A stretch of DNA of 64,000 bases, from contig JANMGB010000334.1 of the NCBI GenBank assembly GCA_031374415.1, positions 6,863 through 70,862 on the forward strand. The letters run 5' to 3'. Every line of letters starts with the position of its first letter. The first letter of the stretch is position 1. Origin of the DNA: CANHBY01 sp031374415 (GTDB lineage Bacteria > Pseudomonadota > Gammaproteobacteria > Burkholderiales > Burkholderiaceae_C). The notes under the pieces were generated by a model. It was not told where the DNA came from. It ran no database searches and saw nothing but the letters and a program-made list of their open reading frames with translations. A program made the translations under genes and the position numbers. Shown here one piece after another: positions 1 through 9,140 of this stretch.

Positions 1-1
1 G

Positions 2-1318
2 GGCAACGACGGCTTTGAGACCTGTGCCGCCCTGAAAGCCAAGCCCGCATTTCGGCATGTGCCAATTGTCTTCGTCACGCGCTTTTCCGACACCACCAAC
101 GAAACACGCGCCCTTGAGATGGGGGCGGCCGATTTCATCGCCAAGCCCTACACCTCGGCGGTGCTGCAAGCCCGCGTTCGCAACCTGCTGGAACTCAAGC
201 GCCGCAATGATGCCGAACTGCTCGCGATCGGTGAACACTGGCAACGGGTCGGTGACGCCCGCGTTGTCGAGATTGTGAGCGCCGCTTCAGACGCCATCGT
301 CAGCCACGACGCCGAGGGCAAACTGGTGCTGATCAATGCCGCCGCATGCCGCATGTTCGGCGTTGATCACGCCGACATGATCGGCCAGCCGGCACACAGG
401 CTGTTGGGCGCCAGCTTGCTGCCCCTGTCGCCAGACGCGGGCAGCCCGTTTCGCATCCCGCTGGCGCGCAGCGATGGCGCCACCTTCGTCGCTGAGGGCG
501 TGGTGTCGGTGCTGGGTGACGGCAGCGGCCGATTGACGACGCTGTTGCTCAGGGATATCAGCGACCGCGAGCGGCTGGAGGCTGCCGCGCTGGCCCGTGC
601 CCAGGCAGAGGCCTCCAGCCGGGCCAAGACCTTGATGCTGTCGTACGTTGCCCACGAAATGGGCAACCCTTTGAACGGCCTGCTCGGGTTCTCGCAGCTC
701 ATGGCGGCGGATCACGAGCACCCGCTGCCACCGCCACAAGCCCACCGCCTGTCGCAGATGGACATCTGCACCGCTCGGCTCGAAGCCTTGATGGGTGACC
801 TGATCAACTTGGGTCGTATCGAGACCGGCCATCTGCAAGTGAATCTGCGGCCGACCGAGGTGGGCGAGGTGGTTCAAGCGGCCATCGTGGCCGTCGAATC
901 CCAGGCCGCCCAGGCGTGCGTGACGCTGCACTGGCAGCCAGCGTCTGGCCCGGCTCCCGTGCTGGCAGATGCCCAGCGACTGCACCAGTGCCTGGTTAAC
1001 TTATTGAGCAATGGCATCAAGTACAACCAGTCTGGCGGCCGGGTCGAAGTCAGCCTCGAAGCCGAAGCCTCGCGTGCAATCCTGGTCGTGCGCGACAACG
1101 GTGTGGGCATGGATGCGTTGCAGCTCAAGCACCTGTTCGAGCCCTTCAATCGCCTGGGGCGCGATACCGGCACCACACCGGGCTCGGGCCTGGGCCTGTC
1201 CATCACCCAAGGCCTGGTCGTGGCCATGCGTGGCCAACTGGCGGTGCAAAGCGAGCCGGGCAAGGGCAGTTGCTTCACCATCAGCCTGCCGCGCGAGCGC
1301 CGGGCCGCGCTGGCATGA
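2..1318 (+). CDS. Hybrid REC-PAS-histidine kinase, 5' end outside window
   Basis: This is a two-component sensor kinase whose start lies before base 1; the frame is open from base 2, leaving 438 residues. The first ~65 residues are the C-terminal half of a receiver domain, with the conserved Thr in FVTRFSD and the Lys in IAKPY. A PAS domain follows at ~80-180. The HisKA H-box is in AHEMGNPLNG at ~215-225. The HATPase_c N box is NLLSNGIKYN, the G1 box DNGVGMD and the G2 box GSGLGLS. There are no membrane segments in the visible part, so it is probably cytosolic. The stop overlaps the ATG of the next gene by 4 bp, so the REC-GGDEF protein is the likely phosphotransfer partner (inferred). The start and the phospho-acceptor Asp are not visible. 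Confidence 0.9.
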   Translation, partial: GNDGFETCAALKAKPAFRHVPIVFVTRFSDTTNETRALEMGAADFIAKPYTSAVLQARVRNLLELKRRNDAELLAIGEHWQRVGDARVVEIVSAASDAIVSHDAEGKLVLINAAACRMFGVDHADMIGQPAHRLLGASLLPLSPDAGSPFRIPLARSDGATFVAEGVVSVLGDGSGRLTTLLLRDISDRERLEAAALARAQAEASSRAKTLMLSYVAHEMGNPLNGLLGFSQLMAADHEHPLPPPQAHRLSQMDICTARLEALMGDLINLGRIETGHLQVNLRPTEVGEVVQAAIVAVESQAAQACVTLHWQPASGPAPVLADAQRLHQCLVNLLSNGIKYNQSGGRVEVSLEAEASRAILVVRDNGVGMDALQLKHLFEPFNRLGRDTGTTPGSGLGLSITQGLVVAMRGQLAVQSEPGKGSCFTISLPRERRAALA

Positions 1319-2289
1319 CCGCGTCCGGCACGACAGCCGATCAAGTCCGTGCAAGCGACATCCTGCTGGTGGATGACGATCCCGCGGGGATCCACGTCTT
1401 GCGCCACATACTGGCCGGCCTGGGTGAGCTGCGCTTTGCAACTCGCGGAGCAGACGCACTGCGCACAGCGCGCACCAGCAAGCCGGATCTGATCCTACTC
1501 GACGTTGAAATGCCGGACATGAGCGGTCACGAAGTCTGCCGGGCGTTGAAGGCAGACCCTGAGCTGGCCGACGTGCCGGTGATCTTCGTGACCAGTCACG
1601 GCGAACCGGACGCCGAGGTGAAGGGGTTTGCTGCAGGCGCGGCCGACTTCATCACCAAACCCTTACAAGCCCCGGTGGTTCAGGCGCGGGTGCGAACACA
1701 ACTTAAGCTCAAGCGCCTGAGCGACGAACTGCGTCACCAATCCACCACCGATAGCCTGACCGGCCTGGCCAACCGGCGCCGCTTCGATGACGGGCTGGCC
1801 AGGGATTGGCAGCGTGCCGGGCGCAACGGATTGGCGCTGTCACTGCTCATGATCGACATCGATCACTTCAAACGCTACAACGACCATTACGGCCACACGG
1901 CAGGTGACGAGGCGCTGCGCCAGACGGCCCTTGTGCTGATGCGGGCGTGTAGACGCCAGACCGACCTGGCAGCGCGGTACGGTGGCGAGGAGTTTTCCTT
2001 GCTGCTGCCGGACACTGATGCCAGCGGTGCCTGGCGCGTGGCGCAGGACCTCCTTGCCGGTTTCGAAGCCCTGGCCTGGGCGCATGCTGACTCGCCCACC
2101 GCAGCGACGCTGACGCTGAGTATCGGTCTGGCCACCTTGCCGGCCGGCGCTGGTTGGGGCATACACTCGTCACCATCAGTATCCGACGCTCGCGCCGCTG
2201 AGCAGCTTGTGCGTGAGGCGGATCGAGCCTTGTACCAAGCCAAAGCCTCTGGCCGAGCGCGCGCGGTCGCGGGCCAGTGGCCGACATGA
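1315..2289 (+). CDS. PleD-like response regulator with GGDEF diguanylate cyclase domain
   Basis: A 324-residue protein that probably makes cyclic di-GMP from two GTP when phosphorylated. The receiver domain (~15-130) has the acidic pair VDDD, the phospho-acceptor Asp in LLDVEMPDM, and the Lys in FITKPL. The GGDEF domain (~150-320) has an intact active-site motif read as GGEEF (RYGGEEFSLL) and the typical DSLTGLANRR entry. The start was set at ATG 1315 because it overlaps the upstream kinase stop in the ATGA manner; a longer frame from 1270 would run deep into the kinase. Its own stop overlaps the start of the substrate-binding protein by 4 bp. No RxxD inhibitory site was confirmed by eye. Confidence 0.92.
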   Translation: MTASGTTADQVRASDILLVDDDPAGIHVLRHILAGLGELRFATRGADALRTARTSKPDLILLDVEMPDMSGHEVCRALKADPELADVPVIFVTSHGEPDAEVKGFAAGAADFITKPLQAPVVQARVRTQLKLKRLSDELRHQSTTDSLTGLANRRRFDDGLARDWQRAGRNGLALSLLMIDIDHFKRYNDHYGHTAGDEALRQTALVLMRACRRQTDLAARYGGEEFSLLLPDTDASGAWRVAQDLLAGFEALAWAHADSPTAATLTLSIGLATLPAGAGWGIHSSPSVSDARAAEQLVREADRALYQAKASGRARAVAGQWPT

Positions 2290-3269
2290 TTCATCCGTTA
2301 CCGCGGTTCATGTGGGCGCGACTGCGTGCGCTCGCCCTGTGGGGCGTCTGGTTTGGCGGCAGCGCTTGGGCGGCACCCTTGACGCTGGCCGTGGCCGATA
2401 TACCCTACGCGGCACCCGTGCTGATTGCCGCAGCGCAGGGCTACTTCGAAGCGGAAGGGCTGGCGGTCAAAGTCCGACACTGCAGCATCGGCCGTGTCTG
2501 CCTGAAGCTGTTGCTCGACGGGCAGGCCCAGGTGGCCACGGTGGCCGATACGCCCATCGCTCTGGCCAGCTTCTCGCACAAAGACTTCGCGGTGATCGCC
2601 ACCACGACGCTGTCTGGCCGCGAAAACCAACTGCTGGTGCGCCAGGACCGCGGCATCAACAACCCGGCCGACCTCAAGGGCAAACGCATCGGCATCGTCA
2701 AGGGCAGCAGCGGCCACTACTTCGTCGATGTCTTCCTGCTGTTGCACGGGGTGAAGACAGCGGACGTGACCCTGGTTGCTTTGCCACTGGAAGACACCGC
2801 AGGCCCGCTGGTGCGCGGCGAAGTGGATGCTGCCGGTCTGTTCGGCACGGCCCCGCTTGATGCCATCCGACGCCTGGGTGGCCAGGCCAAAGCGCTGCCC
2901 AGCCCCAGTTTCTTCAGCGTCACCTTCAACCTGGTCAGCGCGCCGCAGGTGCCCGATGCGGACCTGCTCAAGCTGCTGCGCGCCGTGGAGCGCGCCGTTG
3001 AGCTGATCCGTAACCAGCCCGACGCAGCGCGCCGCATCGTCGCCACGGCCATCAAGACCGACCCAGGCGCGCTCACCGACACCTGGGGCAACTTCGATTT
3101 CCGGCTGCAACTGGGTCAAGTCTTGATCACCACGCTGGAAGGCCAGGCGCGCTGGGCCTTGCGCGAAGGCTTGGCTCCCGCCGGCTCGGCCATGCCAGAC
3201 TATCTCGACTTCGTACGGACGGGGCCCTTGAAAGCGCTTGACCCACGCGCGGTGCGCCTGGTGAAGTAA
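2286..3269 (+). CDS. Periplasmic NMT1/SsuA-like substrate-binding protein
   Basis: A 327-residue exported binding protein of the ABC-transporter NMT1/THI5/SsuA fold. A signal peptide spans ~1-29 and probably cleaves after GGSAWA. The mature part has the usual two-lobe layout, with an ADIPYAAPVLIAAAQGYFEAEGL entrance helix, a DTPIALA segment and DLKGKRIGI at the start of lobe two. ATG 2286 overlaps the previous stop (ATGA). No permease or ATPase gene is nearby. It lies between a diguanylate cyclase and a membrane hybrid kinase, so it may deliver its ligand to the kinase's periplasmic domain rather than to a transporter. That role is inferred; the ligand cannot be told from the sequence. Confidence 0.85.
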   Translation: MIHPLPRFMWARLRALALWGVWFGGSAWAAPLTLAVADIPYAAPVLIAAAQGYFEAEGLAVKVRHCSIGRVCLKLLLDGQAQVATVADTPIALASFSHKDFAVIATTTLSGRENQLLVRQDRGINNPADLKGKRIGIVKGSSGHYFVDVFLLLHGVKTADVTLVALPLEDTAGPLVRGEVDAAGLFGTAPLDAIRRLGGQAKALPSPSFFSVTFNLVSAPQVPDADLLKLLRAVERAVELIRNQPDAARRIVATAIKTDPGALTDTWGNFDFRLQLGQVLITTLEGQARWALREGLAPAGSAMPDYLDFVRTGPLKALDPRAVRLVK

Positions 3270-3278
3270 GGGACGGCC

Positions 3279-6276
3279 ATGCGTGTGCGAACCCTGATGA
3301 TCGTGTCCCTGCTGCTGGCATTGGCGCTGGTGGCCTTGCGATTGACGGCGCTGGAGATCAGCACCCGGCAGGGCGAGAGTCTCGACTCACTGCGGCTCGA
3401 GGTCGAGCGCACCTCAAACGGTGCGGCCGGCCTGCTGGTGCTCAGCCAGGACTACCTGCGGCACGAGAACCCGCGGGCCAGCCGCCAATGGCGGGTCACG
3501 CACGACGAGTTGTCGGGCACCTGGCAGCGAATGGCAGCGATCAGTCCGGAAAGCCGCGAGACAGTCAACGGCCTGAGCGACATCACCCAAAGTCTGTCTG
3601 GGCTCTTTGACGCACTCGAAAATACGGTCCAAGGGAGCAACCGGGCCGCCGCCCAGCCCCGCTTGGAAATGCTGGCCGACCATCTCACGGCCGAGACCCG
3701 GCGCATCAGTGACGGGGCGCTCGATCTGGCAGAAAAATTGTCACAAGCCCGGCGCGCTCGCGCCTTGCTAGACCGGCAAATCACCCAGGGCACGATGGGT
3801 GCGTTCACGATGTTGGTTCTCACGTTGGGCTGGTTCATGAGCAAGCGCATGCTGCGGCCCATGGCCCGGCTGGAAGGTACCGCGCGGGCCGTGGAAGCCG
3901 GCAATTTGGCGGCGCGCACCGACTACCGGGCGCGCGACGAGTTCGGCCGACTCTCGCAAGTTTTTGACACCATGACGCAGGCCTTGCAGGAGCGCGAACA
4001 GAACCTCAAGGCCAGCGAGACATCACTGGCCGCGGCAAGGCGCGATCTGCACAAGGTGCTCGACGCGATGCCGTCGATGATCGGCTATTGGGACCGCGGC
4101 TTGGTGAACCGCTTCGCCAACCGCGCCTACAACGAGTGGTTTGGTGTTGATCCAGATGCCTTGCCCGGCATGCACATTTCCCACTTGCTCGGAGAAGACC
4201 GCTACCAGAAGAACCTTCCTTTTATCCAGGCCGCACTGCGGGGCCAGGAGCAGACCTTCGAGCAGGCCTTTGGAAAGCCTGACGGCGGCCTGCGCCCGTC
4301 GCTGACGCGCTACCTGCCGGATGTGCATGAGGGTCAGGTGCAGGGCTTCTATGTGCTTGCATTCGACGTGACCGAGCTCAAAGACATCCAGGCCAAGCTC
4401 GAAGTGGTGAATAGGCAGCTGCAAGTGCGCACCGCCCAGGCCGAACAAGCCAATCTGGCCAAGAGCCAGTTCCTGGCCAACATGAGTCACGAGATCCGCA
4501 CGCCGATGAACGCAGTCATCGGCCTGTCCCACGTGCTGGGCCGCAGCCGCCTGGATGCCGAACAGGCTGCCCTGCTGGGCAAAATCAAGCGCGCCAGCGG
4601 CTCGCTGCTGACGCTGATCAATGACGTGCTCGACCTGTCAAAGATCGAGGCGGGCGAGCTGAGGGTGAGCACATCCGCCTTCCGGCTGGCCGAGCTGCTG
4701 GAACGTCTGGCGGACCTCCACAAGCACACGGCCGATGAAAAGGGCATCGCTTGGGCCCTGACCGAAGAGCCGGGACTGCCTGCGGTGCTGATAGGCGATC
4801 TGGAGCGGCTGCACCAGATGTTGAGCAACCTGCTGGCCAACGCGATCAAGTTCACCCTGCACGGCCGTGTCGGGCTGCACATCCGGCAGCTGGCTCAGAC
4901 GGAGAGCGCGGTGCGGCTGCGCATGGAGGTGCGCGATACCGGCATCGGTATCGACGCCAGCGCACAAGCCAAGCTCTTCCAGCCGTTCGCGCAGGCCGAC
5001 GGGTCCACCAGCCGGCGTTTCGGTGGCACCGGCCTGGGGCTGTCCATCGTGAAGCGGCTGGCGCAGTTGATGGGCGGCACAGTGGGGGGTGCAAAGCACC
5101 CCTGGCCAGGGCAGCCTGTTCTGGGTCGAACTAGAGCTGCAGGTGGCCACCGAGCAGGCCCTGCTCCACCTGGCGCCGATGCCGATGCCGATGCCGATGC
5201 CGATGCCGATGCCGATGCCGATGCCGACGCAAGCGCCCGGGCTGCAGGGTGTCAGTGTGCTGGTGGTAGACGACAACGACCTCAATCTGGACGTCGCTCG
5301 TCGTGTGCTCGAACTCGAAGGCGCGCAAGTCAGCGTGGCTGCCAACGCGCACACGGCATTGCGGCTGCTACAGGCCAAACCCGAGACCTTCGATGTCGTG
5401 TTGATGGATCTTCAGATGCCGGTGCTGGACGGGCACGAAGCCACGCGGCAGATCCGCGAGCGTCTGGGCCTGCTCACGCTGCCCATCATTGCGATGACCG
5501 CGGGGGCGTTGACCAGCAATCGGCAGGGCGCGATGGCCGCCGGCATGAACGATTTCATCAGCAAGCCCTTCGAGCCGGCCGAGCTGGTGCGCTGCATCCG
5601 CCGACATGTCTCGGTCGCGTCTGGGCCAGCGCCGGCACAGGCCCTGGCAAAGCAGGCCGATGTGCCCGTCGCGCCGGGCACCCCCATCGCCTGGCCAGCC
5701 GTGCAAGGCATTGCCATGGCCGACGCCCATCGGCGGCTCTCGGGCGACTGGGGCTTGTTCGTGTCGTCGCTGCGGCGGCTGCTGGTCGAGTTCAGCGACA
5801 TCATCGTGCCCGCGAATCCCTCGGCTGACGAGCTCGCGGCGCTGGCCGGCCGGATGCACAAGCTGCGCGGCGGCGCCGGGACGCTGGGCGCCGAGGCCGT
5901 GCAGGATCTGGCGGCAAGCGTCGAGCAGGCTTGCCGCGAAGGCAACGCGCAAAGGGCCACCGAACGGGCCCAAACGCTGAGCGACAGGCTGAGGTCATTG
6001 AAGTCCAGCGCGGCACCCGTGCTGGCTACGGATGCCGATGCCACGCCGCACCTGCCACCCGACCCCAGCGCCGATGTGGACGGGAATGCATTGGCAGAGC
6101 TGAGTGCGCTGTTCGAACAGCAAAGCCTGCTGGCCCTAGACCGATTCGTGGCGATGGCACCGCAACTCAAGCGCCGGCTGGGCAGTGCCGCGTACCAACG
6201 GCTGCATGACGACGTGGACAACCTGCGCTTTCAACAAGCGGCGGCGGCCCTGGCAGCAAACATTCGACCGACCTAA
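3279..6276 (+). CDS. Membrane hybrid sensor kinase (HAMP-PAS-HisKA-HATPase-REC-HPt), frameshifted at 5084-5089
   Basis: An inner-membrane hybrid histidine kinase. TM1 is at ~5-25, a ~140-residue periplasmic region follows, TM2 is at ~168-188, then HAMP (~188-240), PAS (~255-365) and HisKA with His404 in MSHEIRTPMN. The HATPase_c domain has NLLANAIKF, DTGIGID and GGTGLGLS. The frame from 3279 then runs off into low-quality protein ending at 5828. The rest of the family sequence (QSTPGQGSLFWVE, a Met-Pro repeat, a REC domain with MDLQMP and an HPt with MHKLRGGAGTLGA) continues in the +1 frame to 6276. Dropping one G from the six at 5084-5089 gives a continuous 998-residue protein. This could be a true frameshift, slippage or a base-call error. 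It lies 9 bp after the binding-protein gene. Confidence 0.85.
5178..5225 (+). repeat. Eight tandem GATGCC units coding (Met-Pro)8
   Basis: Eight perfect 6-bp units in the linker between the HATPase and REC domains of the hybrid kinase. In the REC-side frame they code alternating Met-Pro; in the other frame they code Asp-Ala. Copy-number change would alter linker length without changing frame. Confidence 0.95.
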
Positions 6277-6300
6277 AGGTCGTTGTGTAAGCTGTTGGAA

Positions 6301-6370
6301 GGGGTTTGCATCCCCTACCTTCGAATCGCCCCTTCGGGGCTCTCCGGCCTGAAGGCCGGGGTTTCAAACC
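6301..6370. repeat. Row of four short hairpins upstream of the OYE remnant
   Basis: Four inverted repeats follow one another: GGGG/CCCC around a 7-nt loop (6301-6315), GCCCC-TTC-GGGGC (6328-6340), CCGGCCT-GA-AGGCCGG (6344-6359) and GGTTT-C-AAACC (6360-6370). They lie between the hybrid-kinase stop and the truncated oxidoreductase. They could be terminator-like or REP-like, or the structured end of an IS200/IS605-type element. No clean T-run follows, so a plain intrinsic terminator is less likely. Confidence 0.55.
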
Positions 6371-6384
6371 TATGTCAGTTTTTT

Positions 6385-6900
6385 TGGGTGAACCTGCGCA
6401 CCGACGGATATGGTGGCAGCATCACCGCGCGCAACCGCTTTGCGCCCGCGGTGGCACGCGCGACCGTGGCCGCCATCGGGGCTGAACGCGTGGGCATTCG
6501 GCTGTCGCCGCATGGCGTGTTCAATGGCACCGGCCCCTTCCCCGAGGCGGACGCCCAATTTTTGGCCCTCACCCAAGAATTGTCGGGTTTGGGCTTGGTT
6601 TACCTGCATGCGCTGGACCACTCCGCCATGGGTGCGCCACCCGTACCCGCCGAGCTCAAGGCCACCCTGCGCGGCGCTTTCAAGGGGGTGTTCATCTTGG
6701 CGGGCGGCTTTGAGGGCGCCAGTGCCGAGGCGGCGCTGGCGGCCAAGCAGGCCGACCTGATTGCCTTTGGTCGGCCCTTTCTGGCCAACGCCGATCTGGT
6801 GGAACGTCTGCGCACGGGTGCGCCGCTCAACCCACCCGACATGACCACCTTCTATTTGTCAGGGGCCAAGGGCTACACTGACGATCCACTGCTTGCCTAA
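6385..6900 (+). pseudogene. Old Yellow Enzyme (NemA-like) 3' remnant
   Basis: The C-terminal ~170 residues of an FMN-dependent ene-reductase of the Old Yellow Enzyme family. Family similarity starts abruptly at NLRTDGYGGS, which in full-length members (~360 residues) lies near residue 190-200. It continues through RVGIRLSPHG, the ILAGGF segment of the FMN phosphate site, and LIAFGRPFLANADLV. The N-terminal half, including the substrate-binding His/Asn region, is absent. What precedes it (6283-6384) is the hairpin row and does not code family sequence. The open frame back to 6283 is therefore fortuitous, and the gene is a 5'-deleted, presumably inactive remnant. Confidence 0.8.
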
Positions 6901-6928
6901 TTGCGCAGCTCAACACAAGGAAATCATC

Positions 6929-7432
6929 ATGAGTTTGATCAGCTTTCTCAAAGACGCCGGCGAGAAACTTTGGGGCCACAAAGAGACTCCCACCGCAAGC
7001 CCTGCCACCGATGAAGCCAGCCAGGCGAAGCTCAAAGACGCCAACCTCACGGCCGGCGCTGCCATTGCGCACTACATCGACACCCAAGACCTCAAAGCCG
7101 ATGGCCTGGAGGTGATCTTTGACGGCGCCACCCTGACGGTCACGGTGTCAGGCGTTGCACCCGACCTGGCCACCAAAGAGAAGATCGTTTTGTGCTGCGG
7201 CAATGTCGCAGGCGTTGCCGCAGTGAACGATCTGCTGACGGTTGCCGACACCCCCACCACCGCGGCCTCCACCCTTCACACCGTCGTGCGCGGGGACACC
7301 TTGTCTGCCATTGCCAAAACCCACTATGGCAACGCGAACGACTACCCGAAGATTTTCGAAGCCAACCGCCCGATGCTCAGCCATCCCGACAAAATTTACC
7401 CCGGGCAGGTGCTGCGTTTGCCGGCACTGTAG
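6929..7432 (+). CDS. BON-LysM protein, Kbp/YgaU-like
   Basis: A 167-residue protein with a BON domain (~30-105) and a C-terminal LysM domain (~115-165: HTVVRGDTLSAIAKTHYGN to PGQVLRLP). E. coli Kbp (YgaU) has the same architecture and length and is a cytoplasmic potassium-binding stress protein; this one also lacks a signal peptide. The start is ATG 6929, with AAGGA 8-12 bases upstream. A longer frame from 6893 would overlap the upstream remnant and has no ribosome site. The TAG stop is also where the first base of the inverted-repeat element falls, so the element sits directly on the 3' end of this gene. Confidence 0.85.
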   Translation: MSLISFLKDAGEKLWGHKETPTASPATDEASQAKLKDANLTAGAAIAHYIDTQDLKADGLEVIFDGATLTVTVSGVAPDLATKEKIVLCCGNVAGVAAVNDLLTVADTPTTAASTLHTVVRGDTLSAIAKTHYGNANDYPKIFEANRPMLSHPDKIYPGQVLRLPAL

Positions 7433-7714
7433 TACCGCGTCGCAGTGAGTTTGAAAGCTTGATTTCGCCAAAGCGAACAGGTGGCGCATGGAGAAGCTGA
7501 GCTTGCAGGAATGCAGTGCGCGGGGATGTTGCTCCCAAGGCACCGTCCTGGATCCCCGCCTTCGCGGGGATGACGGGCGCGGGCGGGGATGACGGGCTGA
7601 GGGTTTTGCATCTCCGCATGTCATTCCCGCGCAGGCGGGAATCCAGCAGCCTGTGTACCTCACCATTGGCCTCACAACAATTCAACCTTTCAAAGTCACT
7701 GCGGACGGGGTACC
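7432..7714 (-). repeat. Inverted-repeat element, copy 1 (inverted relative to copies 2 and 3)
   Basis: A 283-bp non-coding element with near-identical ends: GTACCGCGTCGCAGTGAGTT at the left and, reverse-complemented, GTACCCCGTCCGCAGTGACT at the right, each followed by TTGAAAG(C/G)TTGA. It contains two CG-rich hairpins of the GGATCCCCGCC...GGGGATGACG and TCATTCCCGCG...CGGGAATCC type. The same parts recur at 53018-53280 and 62522-62841. No transposase is coded, so it resembles a MITE or a compound REP/BIME unit. It fills nearly all the space between the LysM gene and maf. Confidence 0.85.
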
Positions 7715-7761
7715 AGTGACCCGGCTGCCCTCCCTGAGGGAGAGAGTGCTACCTGCGACCC

Positions 7762-8358
7762 ATGAACCACACCCTCATCTTGGCATCGACCTCGGTGTAC
7801 CGGCGCGAATTGCTGGCACGCTTGCACTGGCCCTTCACGGTGGAGTCCCCTCATGTGGATGAAACCGCCCTCGCCGATGAAGCGCCCGCGGCCATGGCGC
7901 TGCGCCTGGCCGTGGCCAAAGCGAGGGCGGTCGCTGAGCGTTTTCCTGGCGCCACAGTGATTGGCTCAGACCAAGTGGCGGATTTGAATGGCCGCTCGAT
8001 TGGCAAACCGGGCTCGCATGACAAGGCCGTGGCGCAGTTGCGTGCCATGCAAGGTCAGCGTGTCACTTTTCAAACAGGGGTGGCCGTGGTGCGTTCAGGC
8101 ACCGACGCCTTTGAGGCGAGCGCACTGCACCCGGTGCATGTGCAATTTCGCTCCCTGAACGAGGATGAAATCGAACACTACCTTCGAACCGAACCCGCTT
8201 ATGACTGCGCAGGCAGCGCCAAGTCCGAAGGCTTGGGCATCGCTCTGCTCGAGGCCATCGACTCGCGCGACCCCACCGCCTTGATCGGCCTGCCACTGAT
8301 CGACACCTGCAGGCTGTTGCGCGCTGCAGGCCTGGACCCCTTGCGCGCTCGCACCTGA
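7762..8358 (+). CDS. Maf-family nucleoside triphosphate pyrophosphatase
   Basis: A 198-residue Maf/YceF-type pyrophosphatase. It starts with LILASTSVYRRELL, the phosphate-loop region of the family, and has HVDE near residue 33, the catalytic SDQV at ~70 and the family's later GSAKSEGLG. Maf enzymes hydrolyse modified or non-canonical NTPs such as m7GTP to the monophosphate. SDQV without the extra Arg/Thr/Gln set of the dTTP/UTP enzymes points to the YceF (m7GTP) subgroup, which is an inference. ATG 7762 gives full family length. The next gene begins 11 bp downstream, so the pair is probably co-transcribed. Confidence 0.92.
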   Translation: MNHTLILASTSVYRRELLARLHWPFTVESPHVDETALADEAPAAMALRLAVAKARAVAERFPGATVIGSDQVADLNGRSIGKPGSHDKAVAQLRAMQGQRVTFQTGVAVVRSGTDAFEASALHPVHVQFRSLNEDEIEHYLRTEPAYDCAGSAKSEGLGIALLEAIDSRDPTALIGLPLIDTCRLLRAAGLDPLRART

Positions 8359-8369
8359 ACACAACACCC

Positions 8370-9140
8370 ATGCCCCAAGCACTCGGAACCCTGTACCTGA
8401 TCCCTAACGCGCTGGATTTTGGCGTGAGCACGGACGTCCCCAGTTTGGACAGCGCGATCCCGCGAGACGTCATGGCACGGGCCGCCCAGTTGTCGCACTG
8501 GATTGCTGAAAACGCCAAAACGGCCCGCGCGTTCTTGAAGCGCGTGGACGCCATCACGCCCTTGATCCAACCCCTGCAAAGCCTGTCCATTGTGGAGCTG
8601 CCGCGGCCGCCCAAGGGCCGTCATGCCGAGGCCCCCATGCCCCTGGACTCGTTGTTGCAGCCTGCCCTGGCAGGCCATGACATGGGGCTAATTTCGGAGG
8701 CAGGCTTGCCCGCCGTGGCTGACCCTGGCGCTGCGATCGTCCAAGCGGCGCACCAAGCGGGCATCCGCGTGGTGGCCCTGGCCGGGCCGAGCGCCATCGT
8801 GCTGGCGCTCGCGGCCAGTGGGCTACAGGGGCAAAGCTTCGCCTTTGTGGGCTACTTGCCGGTGGATGCAAGCGCACGCGGGCAGCGCATTCGCGAACTT
8901 GAAGCCCTCTCAAAGCGGCTGGGCCAGACTCAACTGATGATTGAGACGCCTTACCGCAACCCGGCACTGATGGGCGCCTTGTTGGAGCATTTGCAAGTGG
9001 GCACCCGGCTGTCGGTGAGCTGCGGGCTGACACTGGCTGATGGCTTCAGCCGAACCGACCAGGTGGGTGGTTGGCGTCAACGACCCCTCACGCTGCCGAC
9101 CCACATCCCGGCGGTGTTTGGGTTGCAGGCCGCTGATTGA
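8370..9140 (+). CDS. RsmI-like tetrapyrrole-methylase-fold SAM methyltransferase
   Basis: A 256-residue protein of the tetrapyrrole methylase fold, related to RsmI, which methylates 16S rRNA C1402. Seen: GTLYLIPNAL at the N terminus, MGLISEAGLPAVADPGA at ~107-123, VVALAGPSAIVLALAASGL at ~132-150 and FVGYLPV at ~156. These correspond to RsmI SAM-pocket elements, but the N terminus lacks the LYVVATPIGN form. It is probably the paralogue that commonly accompanies maf in betaproteobacteria. The substrate is unknown. It converges with rhlE; the two stop codons abut at 9140/9141. Confidence 0.8.
   Translation: MPQALGTLYLIPNALDFGVSTDVPSLDSAIPRDVMARAAQLSHWIAENAKTARAFLKRVDAITPLIQPLQSLSIVELPRPPKGRHAEAPMPLDSLLQPALAGHDMGLISEAGLPAVADPGAAIVQAAHQAGIRVVALAGPSAIVLALAASGLQGQSFAFVGYLPVDASARGQRIRELEALSKRLGQTQLMIETPYRNPALMGALLEHLQVGTRLSVSCGLTLADGFSRTDQVGGWRQRPLTLPTHIPAVFGLQAAD

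Noticed and set aside
4638..5378. Long antisense ORFs across the hybrid kinase
   Set aside because: High-GC shadow frames with no domain pattern, on the strand opposite a clear kinase.
6310..6330. tRNA T-arm-like TTCGAATC
   Set aside because: No acceptor, D or anticodon arms can be folded around it; it is part of the hairpin array.
6283..6384. Coding start of the OYE-like ORF at 6283
   Set aside because: These codons lie in the hairpin row and have no family similarity; the conserved region begins at ~6385.
7516..7719. ORFs inside the inverted-repeat elements (also at 53067-53270 and 62549-62830)
   Set aside because: They read through palindromes and change frame between copies; similarity is at DNA level only.
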